This document shows, piece by piece, positions 13,399 to 27,176 of a DNA stretch of 64,000 nucleotides. The notes below the pieces were generated by a model. The model saw only the letters and a program-made list of their open reading frames with translations, was not told where the DNA came from and made no database searches. How positions within the stretch are numbered: the first letter of the stretch is position 1; every line of letters begins with the position of its first letter. Source of the stretch: Portulaca oleracea (taxonomy: Eukaryota > Streptophyta > Magnoliopsida > Caryophyllales > Portulacaceae); assembly GCA_029582165.1 (NCBI GenBank), contig CM055879.1:38721330-38785329 (forward strand). The letters are read 5' to 3'. A program made the translations under genes and the position numbers.

Positions 13399-15639
13399 CT
13401 AGAATGACAAATCGGAAGGACTTAGAAACACAGATTTGAAATTGAAGAATCACCTTCTCACGTAAACAAGAAGGGTGAATATGTTTTTGTCTCGGAACTT
13501 CAATTCAAAGACACTCTCTTTCAAAGTGCAAACATTTATTTTTAGATACTCCCAGTTCTGTTCTTCACTGTTCCTAACACTTTTAAGTCTCTTCTGAGAT
13601 CAGAAGTGCAGTAAGACAAGTGGTCATTGATCCTCTCTATAAATTTCTGTGGGAATTCAATAGTGTCACGCAACCATCCATAATCTGGCTTTTTTTGGAC
13701 GTAATGATCACCAATTACAATAAAAGCAATGTGATATCAACATCAGGGTTTTTATCCAAGTAAAGCACCTTAAGCAAGCAATTAAGATCAAACAGATAAG
13801 GCAAGTGCGATATCCTCAAGGATTGATCAGAAAGTCGGTATATGGTAGCTGGCAGTTGAAGTTTCACGTATAGCATGATCAAAATTTTTGGCGCAAAGAA
13901 AACCCTAAGGACAAGGGGAGCAACAATTCCAGCTTTACGAGGAATCACATGATTCACATCGCATGCAAATAGATGGTATATCCAGCACATATGCCAGCCC
14001 CATCTAGGTCCACCATCTAACTTGACCAATCGCAAATTTGTTATGAACAGCTATCAGAAACTAGTGAGCTACTTAAATGCCTTGAACAACTAGCAGCAAA
14101 ATTTCTAGCCCCGCATCACCAGCAAGTCGTTAAGCTGGTAGCAGAAGTATGGTCAATGTTCACATGAAGTGTTTTATAGCTGCAACCATGGCCATCTTAA
14201 TAGGATGCCAAGGTATCAAGGTGTCCTGTCTACTACAAGGAAAGGAATCATATTGGCTTACTGGTCAATTAAGGAGACAAGTAGGGAACCACAAACTCCA
14301 TAATCCCATGAACTTATGCGGTGTGTTCAATTTCCAACAAGCATAAAGCACAATTTAATCACACTGTCTCAGGTTCTCAGCATAGCAGTCACATGAAAGT
14401 CTGATTGGCTTTAAATGCAAAGATTTACAAAAAAACCTACAACTCTACAAGCAAAGCATATCTACAGTGATCAATAACGATTTTGTTCTTTTTAATGAAA
14501 AAATGCCAGGAAAAAAGTCAAAGGTCCTCCATCAACAAGATGTACCCCATCACATTTGAAACGGACACTTATGACACAGTATTATGGTAGCATAAGATCC
14601 ACAGATAGTTATTATGAATCATAACAACAAATGATAATCAACCCCAAAGAAAAAAGGCACTGAATAAATTAAGTAGCCTCATCGATTACACATGGTTCCG
14701 TGTCCCAAGAACAATAACGCTGGTATGTGGTCATAAAACTCACAGTTTACACCATTTAATTGTTAAACTGTTGTAATCACAAGTACACAGAGCCATGTTC
14801 CACTGTAATTACATCCAGATCCCAAGATATATACAATGGCATACTTTTCTTCTTTCCCTTACATCACTCTTTTCGTCTCTCCTTCAGCCTTTTCATATCC
14901 TCAACATAACAACCCACATTGCAAGCCTTACCAATGTCCCAGTCTCATATGTAGTCATAAATCTTGCTCCTTTTAACAGTCAAACCATTGTCTGAATACG
15001 CAATTTCTGAGCTCAATTTTTAGTAACGTGGGGTTCAGGCCATCCTTTTAATCACGGATACTACTCCATTCTAGACTAGCCTATCCCAATCTTGAAGCAT
15101 CATCATAGATGATTCCAAGTCTACCCTTCCACTATTCCCCTAGTTGCTGATTAGGACAATTTGATTCTCGATTTCTCACTACGATTCTCCAAAATTAACC
15201 CTCTGAAAATCATGCAGCATCACAAAGAATCCATCTTGTCAAAGTCTAGGCTCAAACCGACCAAGATTTCGACTCAAGAAAAGAGAGGGAAACATTAATA
15301 AGCAAGTAAAACAGGAGAAACCCTAAACCACCCATCTGGAAACATCAAAAAGAAGAATCCATCACAATAAAAAGACCCAGAATCACAAAGCCAAAATTCA
15401 AACAATCATCGGTATGCAACAACAATCAGTACCAGATGGATTAAGCATTGGTCTAAGATCGCATCGCAATCTCCGAACCCCGACAAAGGGATCGGAAAAA
15501 GCTAAAGAAGACGGGAATCGAAAGTTGAAAGAACATCCAAAATCAAAACACTCAAACGCACAAAAATTAGCAGGTAAAATCGAAATTCAACATCAAAATC
15601 AGCACAAACGAACGTGGAGTACAGAGAGAGAAGACTGAC
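13399..15639 (-). other. Probable 5'-leader intron of PUX1
   Basis: The donor GTCAGT (plus-strand 15634-15639) follows CCGAAG, and the acceptor TTCTAG ends at 13399, 20 bases before the ATG. The interior has no protein-like frame; open frames at 13715-14035 and 14795-14995 look random. The presumed first exon at about 15640-15760 is GAA-rich on the plus strand, and the region at 15840-15980 above it has several GGCCCA/TGGGCT-type site II motifs common in promoters of housekeeping plant genes. Inferred from splice signals only. Confidence 0.5.
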
Positions 15640-16965
15640 CTTCGGAAAATTAGGGATTGCAGAGGAAGAAGAAGAAGAAGATGAAGGAGCGCAGCAGAAG
15701 CAAGGCGAATTAATGATGGGTCATGGTATAATTTACGGCTTACGACGGTGGCTTCCAGTTCTCCGTCGAATCAAATCAGAAAGGAAAAAAAAATATGCTT
15801 CCTTTAAATGGAGGACAAAGGAGGCCTTATAAGTTTTCGAAGCCCACTGAAACCGATATTGGCCAGATTAGCTATAGGCCCAATTTTTTAATACGTCTGT
15901 ACCCTTAGCTTCTTAGCCCAATGGGTTAATATTTTCCAAGTCTGATCTATGTACAATAAGTTGGGCTCATTGGCTTTCAGTTTCAGGTATTCTAGTTCTA
16001 TTGATTATCCAAGAGAGCGAAGGTAAATAAAAGTAAGTGCATGTTAATGTATTTGAGAATTGAGAATTTTATGACTTGCCGGCTGAATGTATGTGAGTGA
16101 AGATAAATATATACTTAAGTGCATGTATATATAGTTGGTCAAATGTCAATTTTTATATGGTAAAATCTTGGAGTACAAACCTAACTTTGCTAAATTGTTG
16201 ATTTTTAAAGTAAAAGTTCATCGATATTGATGATATAAAATTCATAATAAATTTATCAATATTATTGCAAAATTCATCGATATTCTTTAAGTTTATTAAG
16301 TTTTAACACAAATTCATCATATAAAAAGTGGCTTACTCTAATACATTATTGAACCTAGATAGGTCAACCATAGTATACAGTATCACCTTGTACAAACTAG
16401 TTGTCTAGATAGCTAGTTTACTCAACATTTTTAATTTAAGTAACTAATCATAAAATGCTAAATAATATTAAAACCTCTAAGTTTGTCACATGCACCCAAA
16501 ATAAACTAACCAAAGTATTATGGAATGAACTTTTTTTTTTTTTTTTGAAAGAATAAAACAAAGCAGGAGAACAAGGAGTCGACAACAAATGAACAAAAAG
16601 AACAACATTAACGTAACCAAACCGTTGGTTGTACCCTTGTCGAGCTTGGCCCAACACTAGATGGCACCGATGCATGACAAACAAAACCACAATTGAAGGC
16701 CCAAAACACTTTTTTGCTTTTTACCATGCTAACTTGATTGATCCAAGTAGATTAGTGGGTAGAGAAGAAATAACGTAAGGGACTAATCACACCCTTCAAA
16801 TAGACTCATAATGAACCCCTTAGTAGTACCACTGTACCAGCAACCACGATAATAATTATAAATCCTAATCATAATTAAAAGGATTCAAATTTTAGTGCGA
16901 GGAAAATTGATTTCTTTTTCTTCGATTATTCAAAACCGAAGAAGATTGCACAATACAAACACTTA

Positions 16966-17172
16966 GGCCCCGTTCTTTTATGAGGCTAGTTAGTTGCGGT
17001 TCCACACTTTACCACAACTTTCCATATTCTACCACAACCCACCACAATCTACCAACTCACTTACAATTATTTACACAACCTTCCACATTCCACCACAACT
17101 TTCTCCAATCCACCACAATTTTCAAATTTCCACCACACCGCACCACAACCAACCGTATAAAAGAACTGGGCC
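16966..17172. mobile_element. GGCC..GTTCTTTT-type MITE (CCGCAAC-array family)
   Basis: Left end GGCCCCGTTCTTTTATG, right end ATAAAAGAACTGGGCC: near-perfect inverted repeats. Flanks are TTA on the left and TAA on the right, so the 3-bp target site is imperfect. The interior is a run of degenerate 'taccacaacttt' units spaced about 10-12 bp. PIF/Harbinger-like by its 3-bp site; no coding sequence. Confidence 0.65.
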
Positions 17173-17792
17173 TAAACCAGCAAAAAGAAACAGAGTATAG
17201 TGAAAAATACAACATAAAACTATTCTATCAACAGAAACCAACGTAAAGCAAACTTTTACGGGAAAAAATGTCTCCTATCTTACCATGTAACTTAAGCTAC
17301 TAGCTCTTATGTCCTAAAATTTTGATTATACTCCTCACAAATGAAAAATAATTACTACTAAGAGTTTCTTTTTAGTAATTTTTTTTTTTGTTCAGTTGCT
17401 ATAAGTCTATATGTTTTGATTTGCCCTCTAACACTTAATTCCCATTAAAACAAAAAAAACAAAGCTATGCATTGGCTCCCACTTGCTCGTATAAAGTCAA
17501 AAGAATACTTATATATATACAGTAGCCTGCTGAATCAATTGGCTAGGTGGCGAATTTATTTGTCGAATAATATGCGAATGGCTGAATGAAATGAAATTGA
17601 TGAAAAAGGAAAAGTGTATGAAATAGTATTCGTACGTACATGTCACAATCAATGTATGATTGAGGAGGCTAATTCCCAGAATGCCTGAACTATGTGCGCA
17701 TTCATTCACCAGCCAGCCCATTGGAATTGCATTTCACAATTTGTTGCTGTCTTCTCTTCTTTTACTGGTTCTCCTTCCTTCTCCTGCAATCC

Positions 17793-17795
<3 letters not shown>

Positions 17796-17856
<61 letters not shown>
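17796..17856. repeat. (AT)n microsatellite
   Basis: About 61 bp of pure AT dinucleotide repeat in the spacer. The open frames that run through it are artefacts of the repeat. Confidence 0.95.
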
Positions 17857-17858
<2 letters not shown>

Positions 17859-19349
17859 CTATCCATTCATATACTAACATTTTCATCTTGTTTTTTTCCT
17901 CATTATTACTGATTTTTTCAATGCATGCTTTTCTGCCATTCCATTTCAATGATCTTATACCTCACTATTGTTGATAAAGTTTTAGATTGGTCTAAATTTT
18001 CATGCATATGAACTCTTTTTTAGTCTTCTTTTTTCTTTTCTAATTGGTAAACAATTCCTTATTTTTGAATTTGAGTGTACGTGCATGTAAACCACCACTT
18101 ATATATATGGGTTTCATATCCTATGTTGAATTCAAGGGGACAAATTTAATGGCTTGGAAATTTCTAAATGAATTGAATAAAATATATAGGAGCAAGGGGG
18201 AACAAGAAAATTAAAGAAATAAGGATAGGGGAAAACTTCAATAATTGAGAAACGTAGCTATGAACCTGATTGATGGAGGAACCCAAACAAATTAACAAGT
18301 GTAATGAAGTGGGAAGACGTGGCTGAGTCTTTTCACCCCCAAAAAAGAAAAAAAAGTTAGGATGCTTTCATTATTATAATTCCACTTTTTTCTCCAATCA
18401 CTTGCCAATTGGCAGACACTCCAGTTATTCTTCTTGCTTCAAAAACAAACAAATTAAAATAAATGAGAAATATATATATATGCCCATCCATGCATTGCTC
18501 CTGATCTTTATCATCAGAAGACTTGTGAGTTCATTCCATAGCACAAACTATGTATCAATGCATGTACATTCATAGTTTGCTGCTTTACTTATTTAAAAAA
18601 ATGGCCTATTTTAATCAATCAATACTCCAGTAATTAGCTCAAACTTCAAAGGTTAATTAATGGCATGCATCCAATGTCCTAAATATCAAAATAGCCCTAA
18701 GAATTGTCATTAGATTGCCTCTAATTTTCACACATTTTATTTGGAGGCCATCTCACATAAATTTATTGTGGGACAGACTTTTTACAGAATAATATTTTGT
18801 AATGTATTATTATAGTTACTATGTATATCATAAGGATTTTTTAATAAGAAACAACTAACAATTTTTATCAAACAATAACTTTTATTAGAGTCATCCTAAA
18901 TAAGTTACTAGCTAATGCGTCATCCTTACATTTATAAAAAGTCACCACAAAACAACACATCTTATGATAATTTTATGGTAAGATGATTTCACATTAGTAC
19001 TCTCACTACTTATTCTTTTAAAGCAATGGTTTATGTATATAATGTAGGGTCTTCAATTAGTATGATATATTATGCTCATGTCAGAATTAAAAAATGATCT
19101 GTTAACATAAAACAAGAACCTTTCTGAACATAGAATTTTTTACAATGTTTACATTTCAAAGTTAATGTTATCCTCAACATATAACAACAATCATAAATTA
19201 TTTAGTGCGATATACATGGTTGCAAAAGTACTTTGTAAAATGTAATGGCTAAATTATTTGAAGTTTTTAATTGATGATGCCCACAGGAACATGAGTCACG
19301 CAGAATGCATCATAAGAAGTTGGTATCATTCATCCTGCATGGTATTTTA

Positions 19350-19350
19350 C

Positions 19351-19379
<29 letters not shown>
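19350..19379. repeat. (AAT)n microsatellite
   Basis: About ten AAT units in uninterrupted tandem in AT-rich spacer. Confidence 0.95.
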
Positions 19380-19381
<2 letters not shown>

Positions 19382-20023
19382 GAATTTGCAGGGGGAAACT
19401 ATACGGATAAAATAAGAAGAAAATAAGGGTGTGCTTGGTTGATGAAAAATTCAGAGAAATGATCAATTTTTTCACGTTGATTTATTTCCTTATGTTTAAA
19501 TATTATGTTGCCTTGAAAAAACTTTATAAAAAATCCACCATTTCTTACATTTTTCAGTGAAAACTTTCCTTGAAAGTCTGCAAAGTTTTCTCAATCGAAA
19601 ACTTGCCATAAATTGTCTAGGCTTCCCTGCCAAACACTCCCTAAAAAACGAAATGTCGATCACGTGAGATGGTGTTAGCTTAGGGACTGGGGGTGTTGGA
19701 AAATGGAAATATAAGGTTTGACCATTTGGTTGAGGTGAGGAGATTTCTAAATTAGTCAAGGTGTGCTAGCGCTGACTCGGATGTTTATCCACTCAGTAAT
19801 TAGTACACCTACCAAACACTGCCTTTTTGTGCTCTCCGTATCTCAACAATCTCCCCCTCACCACATACCCAACATGCATCGCTCATTCCTCTCCTTAACT
19901 ACCACTTGTTGTGGCTAAACTATTTGAGTAATACTTTACTCTTAAAATCCTCACGAAAATGGTCTACTAATTACCAAAATCACATTGAAAAAGCACACGA
20001 CACTCATTCTATTCTATAAAGTA

Positions 20024-20273
20024 CTACCTCCGTCTCAAAATATTTGTCTTTTTATCTAACTCTTTTGTCCCAAAGTATTTGTCCATTTTACAATTCCAAT
20101 AATAGTAATTCCTATTATACCCCTAATAAATATCCTTTTGTTTCTTCTTGATTTTTCTTCACATGAAAAGGTAAGGGCAATACAGGTATATTACACATTT
20201 TTTACTCCAATTCCCCATGATCATTGGACTTTTAAATATAATTGGATGGACAAACAATATGGAACAAAGGTAG
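20024..20273. mobile_element. Stowaway-like MITE
   Basis: Begins CTACCTCCGTCTC and ends in the imperfect inverse (AACAAAGGTAG), with TA on both sides (20022-20023, 20274-20275). Internal sequence is shared with the element at 54140-54388 (for example 'cctaataaatatcctttt' versus its inverse there). Confidence 0.75.
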
Positions 20274-20275
20274 TA

Positions 20276-20537
20276 CTATCTTCGTCCTTTATTAAGTGTC
20301 AAGGTAACTAATTTTATAAGTCCAATATTCCTAGAAAATTGAGTAAAAAAAATTACACTTGGACAAGTATACACCTTTCACTTAACAATGACTTTTTACA
20401 TCTTTAGTAATATTTAGATTTCCGAAGCATCATTAATATGGGTAACATTGGTATTTAATCGTTGAAATTGTAAAATTGACAAATAAATAGGGATAAGGTA
20501 GTTAAAAAATTTGACACTCATTTAGGGATGGAGGGAG
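20276..20537. mobile_element. Stowaway-like MITE abutting the previous one
   Basis: Begins CTATCTTCGTCCTTTATTAA, ends TTTAGGGATGGAGGGAG, with TA at 20274-20275 and 20538-20539. Its left TA is the right TA of the element at 20024-20273, so the two are placed back to back with one shared target dinucleotide. Confidence 0.7.
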
Positions 20538-20739
20538 TAGTTACATCATGTTATTATAATCAAATTTTTAAACTTTGGCTACTAACTTTTCAATGTATAT
20601 AATAATCAAAATATAAAGTAACTATTGAACTTCTCCTAAAAAATACTTTCATATATAAGAATATACTTATGTAAAATTTTTAAATATATTATATTGAAGT
20701 TGAAGATTGAAGTAATGTAATGAAAATTATGAAAACTAA

Positions 20740-20940
20740 GGCACCGGGGTTTTGTACGTTAACGCAATTAATCGCAACGTAAATTACCACAACTTACCGT
20801 AACCTACCGTAACATACCGCAACTCACTGCAAATTATCATTACCTTTTTACTATTTCCACTGCATGTTACCGCAATCTACCGCAACTTATCAAATCGCAA
20901 CTTACCGCACCGTAAATTAACAGCATAAAAGAATGGTGCT
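20740..20940. mobile_element. CCGCAAC-array MITE
   Basis: Left end GGCACCGGGGTTTTG, right end CATAAAAGAATGGTGCT, flanked by TAA on both sides (20737-20739, 20941-20943). The interior holds around eight 'accgcaacttaccgt'-like units in near-tandem, the clearest array of the family together with 61049-61218. Confidence 0.7.
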
Positions 20941-23881
20941 TAAAGCGATAAGAATTAAAGAATACACTGAGCATATAATTGAAGAGTATGTAAATAAATG
21001 AGTAAAAGACTCCTAGCTGCAAATTTATATTGAAAAAATAGGCAGAGTGATCATGATTTATCAAAGATTCAAAGATCAGTGAGATGAGTGAAAAAAGCAA
21101 TTAGCACTTTGGTTGCAGTCAAGGTCAAGAGTGATTGGTGGTCAAAATATGAGCTAGTGCCCGCTTTTCTATTTGCTTTTGTTCCTTTAACATAATGCTA
21201 GACTCCTAGTATATATGTTTGCGCATTATTTTAATTACTCCCAGTCTCTTATCTGTATTTTATATTTAATTTTAGTTTTAAAATTACTATTTATTTAAAT
21301 TTTTTACTAAGGATATTCTCTTTTATCTAAAAGATCAACATGTCATATTCTTTAGTTTGGTAGGATTATCCTTATCTAACCTAAAAAATTTTTAGTTTAG
21401 AGCCGCTGAAGAATATAATTCACATTGGTTCACATGATATTCTACTTTATAAATGGAGAAAATATAAATAATACTTCTCCAAATAATTTTTATAATTAAT
21501 CATTCTCATGATAAGAAAATATAAATTAAATTTCTCATAAATAATTTCAATATTTTTATTTTTGAACTTTTTCTATTTTTATCAGAAAACTAAACATCAA
21601 AGTGAATAAACTTTGAAATAAAATAATTAATACAATTAGTCCATTTTTTAAGTTATTTTTATAACGTACGCAAACTTTTTTTCAGAATGCAAAAGGATCT
21701 CAATGATGTGGCAACTATCTTTTTAAAATTTACTTTAGTTTCTTTTTAAGGCCAAAATTTAATTTAGTTACTTTACATGTTAATTAAGGGTAAAGGTAAG
21801 GCATGTACTAAAAATGAATTCCCTCCATACTCATATCATTCTTTCTTTTTAAATTTTTTTTGATGAGACATATCATTCTTATATGAAAAGATATTATTGT
21901 TAACTAAACCTTGCGTAAATGAAAAAGTTAAATATTCTTCTGTGGGACAATCTACGATGTTGATCAGAGCTTTTGCTTTGCATAAGTGGTTGATCAAAAC
22001 TTTTTTTTCCTGCCTCTTTTCACTGGTTGTGCATATATATATAATTACTCCAAATCAAACTTTTAAGGAAATAAAAAGATAAGTTGATATGTACTAACAT
22101 CTAATATCACATAAAGTTATCCTACTTCAGCCTTCAGGGAGTACATAAAGTTATGCATTCTCAAATCCCACTCAAGCAAACTAATGAGTAAGGACTAAGG
22201 ACACATTAAAGATACATTAATATCTTTTCTAAAATACACTAATAAGAAAATATCACATAGCATTGACGAGTCATTCCCTTTGGGTAAACTTTCTCAATCT
22301 GATTTCGTTGAAAAAATGACAATTGTATAGTAAAATATATTGTATGGTGTTAACATCTTTTCCAAAGCACACTAATATTTATTGCAAATTACATTAAGAA
22401 TGATCGGGCCCAAGTTATTTTCTTTGGCTAAACTCTATAATGATTTAAATATTTAAAACTTAATGTTAGAACATAAATTTGACAATTTTTTAAACTTTTG
22501 TAAGAAACCCAAAGCCTTGATATTGAAGTTCCATTTGATTTTATGCCCATATTGTAAAACAATGTCATTTCCAACTTAAATTGTACAAATAACTAGAATT
22601 TTACTTTATTTTTGCTTTTGATTTGGAAAATGTTAAATTAATATATAAAAAGCGATCGGGCTCGAGCCGAACTCTTATTTTAGTTGAGCTGAGAACAAGC
22701 TTGACAGGCTTTGAGCTCGGCTCAAATGCTCAATAACTACATTGCTAATTTCAACCATAGATTCGTGGTTAATTAGTTCTTATGGATCTGAGCCCATAGT
22801 TTATTAGTATATATAAGTAGAGCACTTATAAAAGGCATGTCGTGAGGACGTGCATCGATAAAACAATTCGTGAAATATCTTCCGTAGATTTTCCTTCATA
22901 TAATAACATACTGGTATACAATTATTATATGGATTAATTAATTTAATTATTTCTCACTCCTCTTAGACTGCACTTAAGTGGTACTTTCTTTGCTTATTTT
23001 AGTGGCAACGATGATGATCGGACTAGATGAAGACAAAATTATGATAATTTTTCTAGTTGGGGAATCTATCATACTAACTTATTCACTATAACATTTCTTT
23101 AGCTTTGGGATTTGAATGATCAATGTACGAGTATTATCTTCTTCCAGTCAAAATTGAAAGATATATATTGTGGATTTTCATGTAAAACAAATTAAATTTT
23201 TATTTTGTAAATGCTTACTATTATGAATTCAATATATAATTGAAACTAAACTACTGTAATTAACATGATTATGTAGTTTTCCAAAAATATAAATAGTGTA
23301 ATATCATATGTCATATTACTTTCACTAGTGCTTCATTACATTATTCCCAAATTATTATTTATTTTTCATTTATTTCTTATTTAACAAAAATAATATAAGT
23401 ACAGATCAAGAATGCTGTGATTTTAAAATCATTGTCGACTAAAACATACATATAACAAGAAATACATATATTAAGAGAACTTAACAAAATTATTATCTTT
23501 AAATCTCTTCTTAAATTTCTCATCTTACCCTTATAACATACACTTAGATATTGTGTTATTCACATACAATTGTGAACCCCACATCACTAAGTTATGATAT
23601 GATGAATCACATTCACAAATAGACAAACATTACACATTATGTAATAATAACCTTAATTATATTATTATAAAAAATAAATTACGAAATCATTTCACCTTAT
23701 AACCTTTACAATCTGAATTTTATTATACTATAACAACAACAGTCTGAGGGGATCCAAATTTATGCAGTCTTCCCCCATGTTTATAAAGAAGCTGAAATTA
23801 TACATAAATACTAAAAATAAATATAAATACTAATATTACTGAAATTATAACCGTATTTTTATTTTATGTCTCTAACATTAA

Positions 23882-24122
23882 GGCCTTGTTCTTTTCTGCG
23901 GTTGGCAAACTGCAGTGCCACAACCTACCGTAATTTGTCACAACCCATCACATTTTACCGCAAATCATTACTTTTCTCTCTCATCACTTTTCTCTCTCCT
24001 CACTTTTCTCCTCTACATTTTACATTCTCTCTCCTCACCTACCCCACATATCAATAATCTACCACAATTCCACCACATCTCACCATACCATTCCGCAAAA
24101 TACCGTATAAAAGAATAGGGCC
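23882..24122. mobile_element. GGCC..GTTCTTTT-type MITE
   Basis: Left end GGCCTTGTTCTTTTCTGCGG, right end CCGTATAAAAGAATAGGGCC, with TAA duplicated on both sides (23879-23881 and 24123-24125). The interior 'ctctcctcacttttctcctc' is shared, inverted, with the element at 46485-46700, so the two are close relatives about 22 kb apart. Confidence 0.8.
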
Positions 24123-24990
24123 TAAATTGGACAAATTTATTCAACATTTTGTCTCACTTAAACTTACTCCAATTTTCAAAATTTATACAAACTATCTAAA
24201 CTTGTCCTATTATATTTCTACATTCATGGAAACTTTTTTTTAACCAATCTTTCAATATTTGTACAAATTTATTTGCATTATGGCATTATCTGATCATGGC
24301 CATAGAAAATGGGAAATATATATATATTTTCCATATCTATATATGATGGTGATGAGAATTGAGAAGCACTAGCCAACAAACGTGGCAATGAGGGCCCCCC
24401 AAGTGACTCCGTCCCATCCCCCTCAATATGATATACAGATTCCGCAAATAGTCCACTTCACCTTCCTGGTAAGCGGCACCCATAGCCACTCGCCGATTTG
24501 CAGGACCTGGACCATCTCCAGGGTATTTTCGTCATTTCCTGTATCCCAATATTCTGTCCTTTCCTAAATCCAGGGGCAGTTTATTTATCATTTCGTTATT
24601 GGATAGCCCCTGGAATTTTTTCGGCCCACCTTAAATCTTCCATAATTTATTATTTTTCTGTCAAAGAAATTGTAATCTCTTTATCTTGTAGAACAATTAA
24701 TATTATAATTTCTCCGATGGAAACAAAGTAATGTAACATGTTTATGTTTTTATGTGAAGGCGTTATTAGGTGAAATTAATGTTTTAGATAATAAACGGTG
24801 ATTTAATTCACATAAATTATTAAAAAATAAATATATATATATAATCTGATATTTATGTACTCAAATTATTTTTCTTACCTTAACTAATCTTATTTAACTG
24901 GTAAAATCATTTGACCTCTCCTTGCCCAAACTAACTATGGATTGGACTTCATCTCTTTTCCTCCAAGGGTGGTGAGATTGAAGTCAAATA

Positions 24991-25248
24991 CTCCCTCCAT
25001 TTCTCAATATATGTTACTTTGATCAATTTTCTATTTTTCACAATATCTGTCACTTTACAATTTCAATGTAACATTAATGACATTTTTTAATTTACCTCTT
25101 ACTTTTACAATTTCCAATACAATTATATAACTAAAATAGAAACTTAACTCTTACTTTTATCATTTCCAATGCAATTATCATTCTCAATAATATTTTCTTA
25201 AAATCTTCCCTAAACTCCAAAGTGACAATTATTAAGGAATGGAGGGAG
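24991..25248. mobile_element. Stowaway-like MITE
   Basis: Begins CTCCCTCCATTTCTCAATAT and ends AAGGAATGGAGGGAG, flanked by TA. Its body is an inverted relative of 54466-54725 (shared 'aaaatagaaaattgatcaaa' in opposite orientation). Confidence 0.8.
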
Positions 25249-26380
25249 TATTACTTTATACCAGCAACACTAAACAAAAATCTTAAGGGTAAAAGAGGAA
25301 GAAAAAGGTAAAGGAAGGTTGTTATCACTAATTATTATTTCTTGTGTGTTGTTTCAATCCATTTGCATTTTCTCCAAGTCTTAGTGCTCCTGAACTTCAA
25401 CCATTTTTAATAAAGTAGTAATAAATTACTACAGAATTTATTCTCATTATTACTTTACTTTACATAAATGTCAAGAAACATGAAATAGTCTTCGTCGTTT
25501 TAGCTAGGCATGTATCTTGTGCGTGAATTTGTCTAGATTACTAATTGTGTGTTTAGTGATACTATTACTATTAGTACTATGTGTACGTTGTATTGCATGC
25601 ATTTGTGATCAGTCAAAAGTCAAAACTATGAGCAATAACTCCACAAATGTTATATAATCACCAAAAATTAGAAAAGAAAAGGAAAAAAGAAAGAAAGAGG
25701 AAACACATTGATTATTAGCTTTCTGTGTTTAGGTTTTTTCAAGGAAATATTATCAACATCCTTATTCATAAGGTGTATTTATCTAGCTACGTATAAGTAC
25801 TTGGGTAATTCCCTTAACCTTATCCAACATTCATGGTTTTTGTATATTACATCCTTTTCATTGCATCTCGCTATCTTTTTTTTTTTTTACTAATTTTCGT
25901 ATTTTTTATACATCTGTCCATATAATTCGAATGTCCATTGTAAATTGTAAGCATGATTACATTATTAATCACTTTACAATTTAAATATAAATTAGCACAC
26001 TACTATCCAAATATAAATATGTAGTTTTATAAGAAAAAAAATATAGTTGTTATTAAGTACCTGATTTATCTAACAAGATAACTCCTTACTTATTTTTAAA
26101 AAAAATATAGAAATAAAGAAAAGAAAAGATATTTCATTACAAAAATTTCCTAATTCTACAAAAAAAGAAAATTGCCTAAGATATAGGATAAAATTATATA
26201 CTAAATCAATTAATCAAATATTCATAAATTTAGAAAAGATATTTAACAAAGATAATCCTAGTCATGTAAAAATCTACTGATTACAAAAATAATCCGGGCT
26301 TATCCAAGGTGAAAGGAAACAGGGGAGAAAAAAATAATCAAATGTCCATTGACGAAACCACCCTCAGGAAGATTAATCAA

Positions 26381-26784
26381 TACGAAAATGATAAACATCT
26401 TGACACAAGATGACCCTTAACCATCTTGCGTTTATTCCAAATCACTAATAGAGTGAAATGTAAGTATATTTGAATCATTTTAAAAGTATATTTCATCATT
26501 TTCAGGGTTACTACAACTTATAAACAATTTAAAAATAATTATTTATTTATATTTATTTCATAAATATAAAACTATGTATAAAATATGAATTTTCTATTAT
26601 AATTGATAAAATTAGACTATTATTATATTTTTTTTCACCTATCTAATAAGTATTATATTATTATAATTGATAAATATATATAATTATTAAAGATAAAATT
26701 AATAAAAGTTACAAAAATGTGAAATATGAATAACTCAAGATGGTTAAAGAATCATATTGAGTCAAGATGGTTATCATGGTCCTA
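26381..26784. mobile_element. Hairpin-ended MITE, TCTTG family (diverged copy)
   Basis: The ends TACGAAAATGATAA and TTATCATGGTCCTA are imperfect inverted repeats, and the flanks ATTAATCAA (26372-26380) and ATTAATAAA (26785-26793) match at 8 of 9 bases. Just inside the left end is the hairpin CATCTTGACACAAGATG; CAAGATG/CATATTG motifs mark the right end. A related copy lies at about 49013-49320. The subterminal architecture matches the elements at 40794, 46092 and 57025 with compensated base changes. Confidence 0.55.
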
Positions 26785-27176
26785 ATTAATAAACAGAGAC
26801 AACACAAAACCCCGATGTTGTGTATCGACGCCACGGCTACCCAGAGCAGCTTCATCGGACGGCCCTGGTTTGTCTTTCTACTTCTAGAGGCTTCCTTCCT
26901 GAAACCCAGAGAGAGAAACACTGGGATGTTGACACTGGTTAAGCAATGAGTGTTAATTTTAACCATGGTTGAGTCAGGCTCCTTCCCTCCCTATTTGGCG
27001 GCCCTCTATCCGTTCCCCTTAAAATACCCTCTCCCCAGTTAGTATATTGTTCATCCTTTGATAGATAGAGCAGCCACCCCACTCTCCTGGGGAATAGCCA
27101 GATATATTGGGTTCTTGGGGAGATTTTTAGGATATACACTCCTCATTTACAGCCTTCTTATCCATTCTGATTTCTT

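Larger units (their letters stand above)
15990..27170. other. Gene-poor AT-rich spacer (about 11 kb)
   Basis: No gene is supported in this stretch. The delimitable items are the MITEs and microsatellites listed separately. A local rise in GC occurs at about 24380-24630 and again at 26800-27060; the latter is the likely upstream promoter of the PI 4-kinase gene. A degenerate GAGCTCGGCTC-type repeat occurs near 22650-22740. About 19430-19830 reads like an old MITE (phrases 'gtgtgcttggttgatg' and 'ccaaacactgcc') without clean ends. Confidence 0.5.

Noticed and set aside
13715..14035. 106-codon minus-strand open frame
   Set aside because: Lies within the probable PUX1 leader intron and has random-looking composition.
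17660..17974. Tyr/Ile repeat proteins in several frames
   Set aside because: Pure translation of the AT microsatellite.
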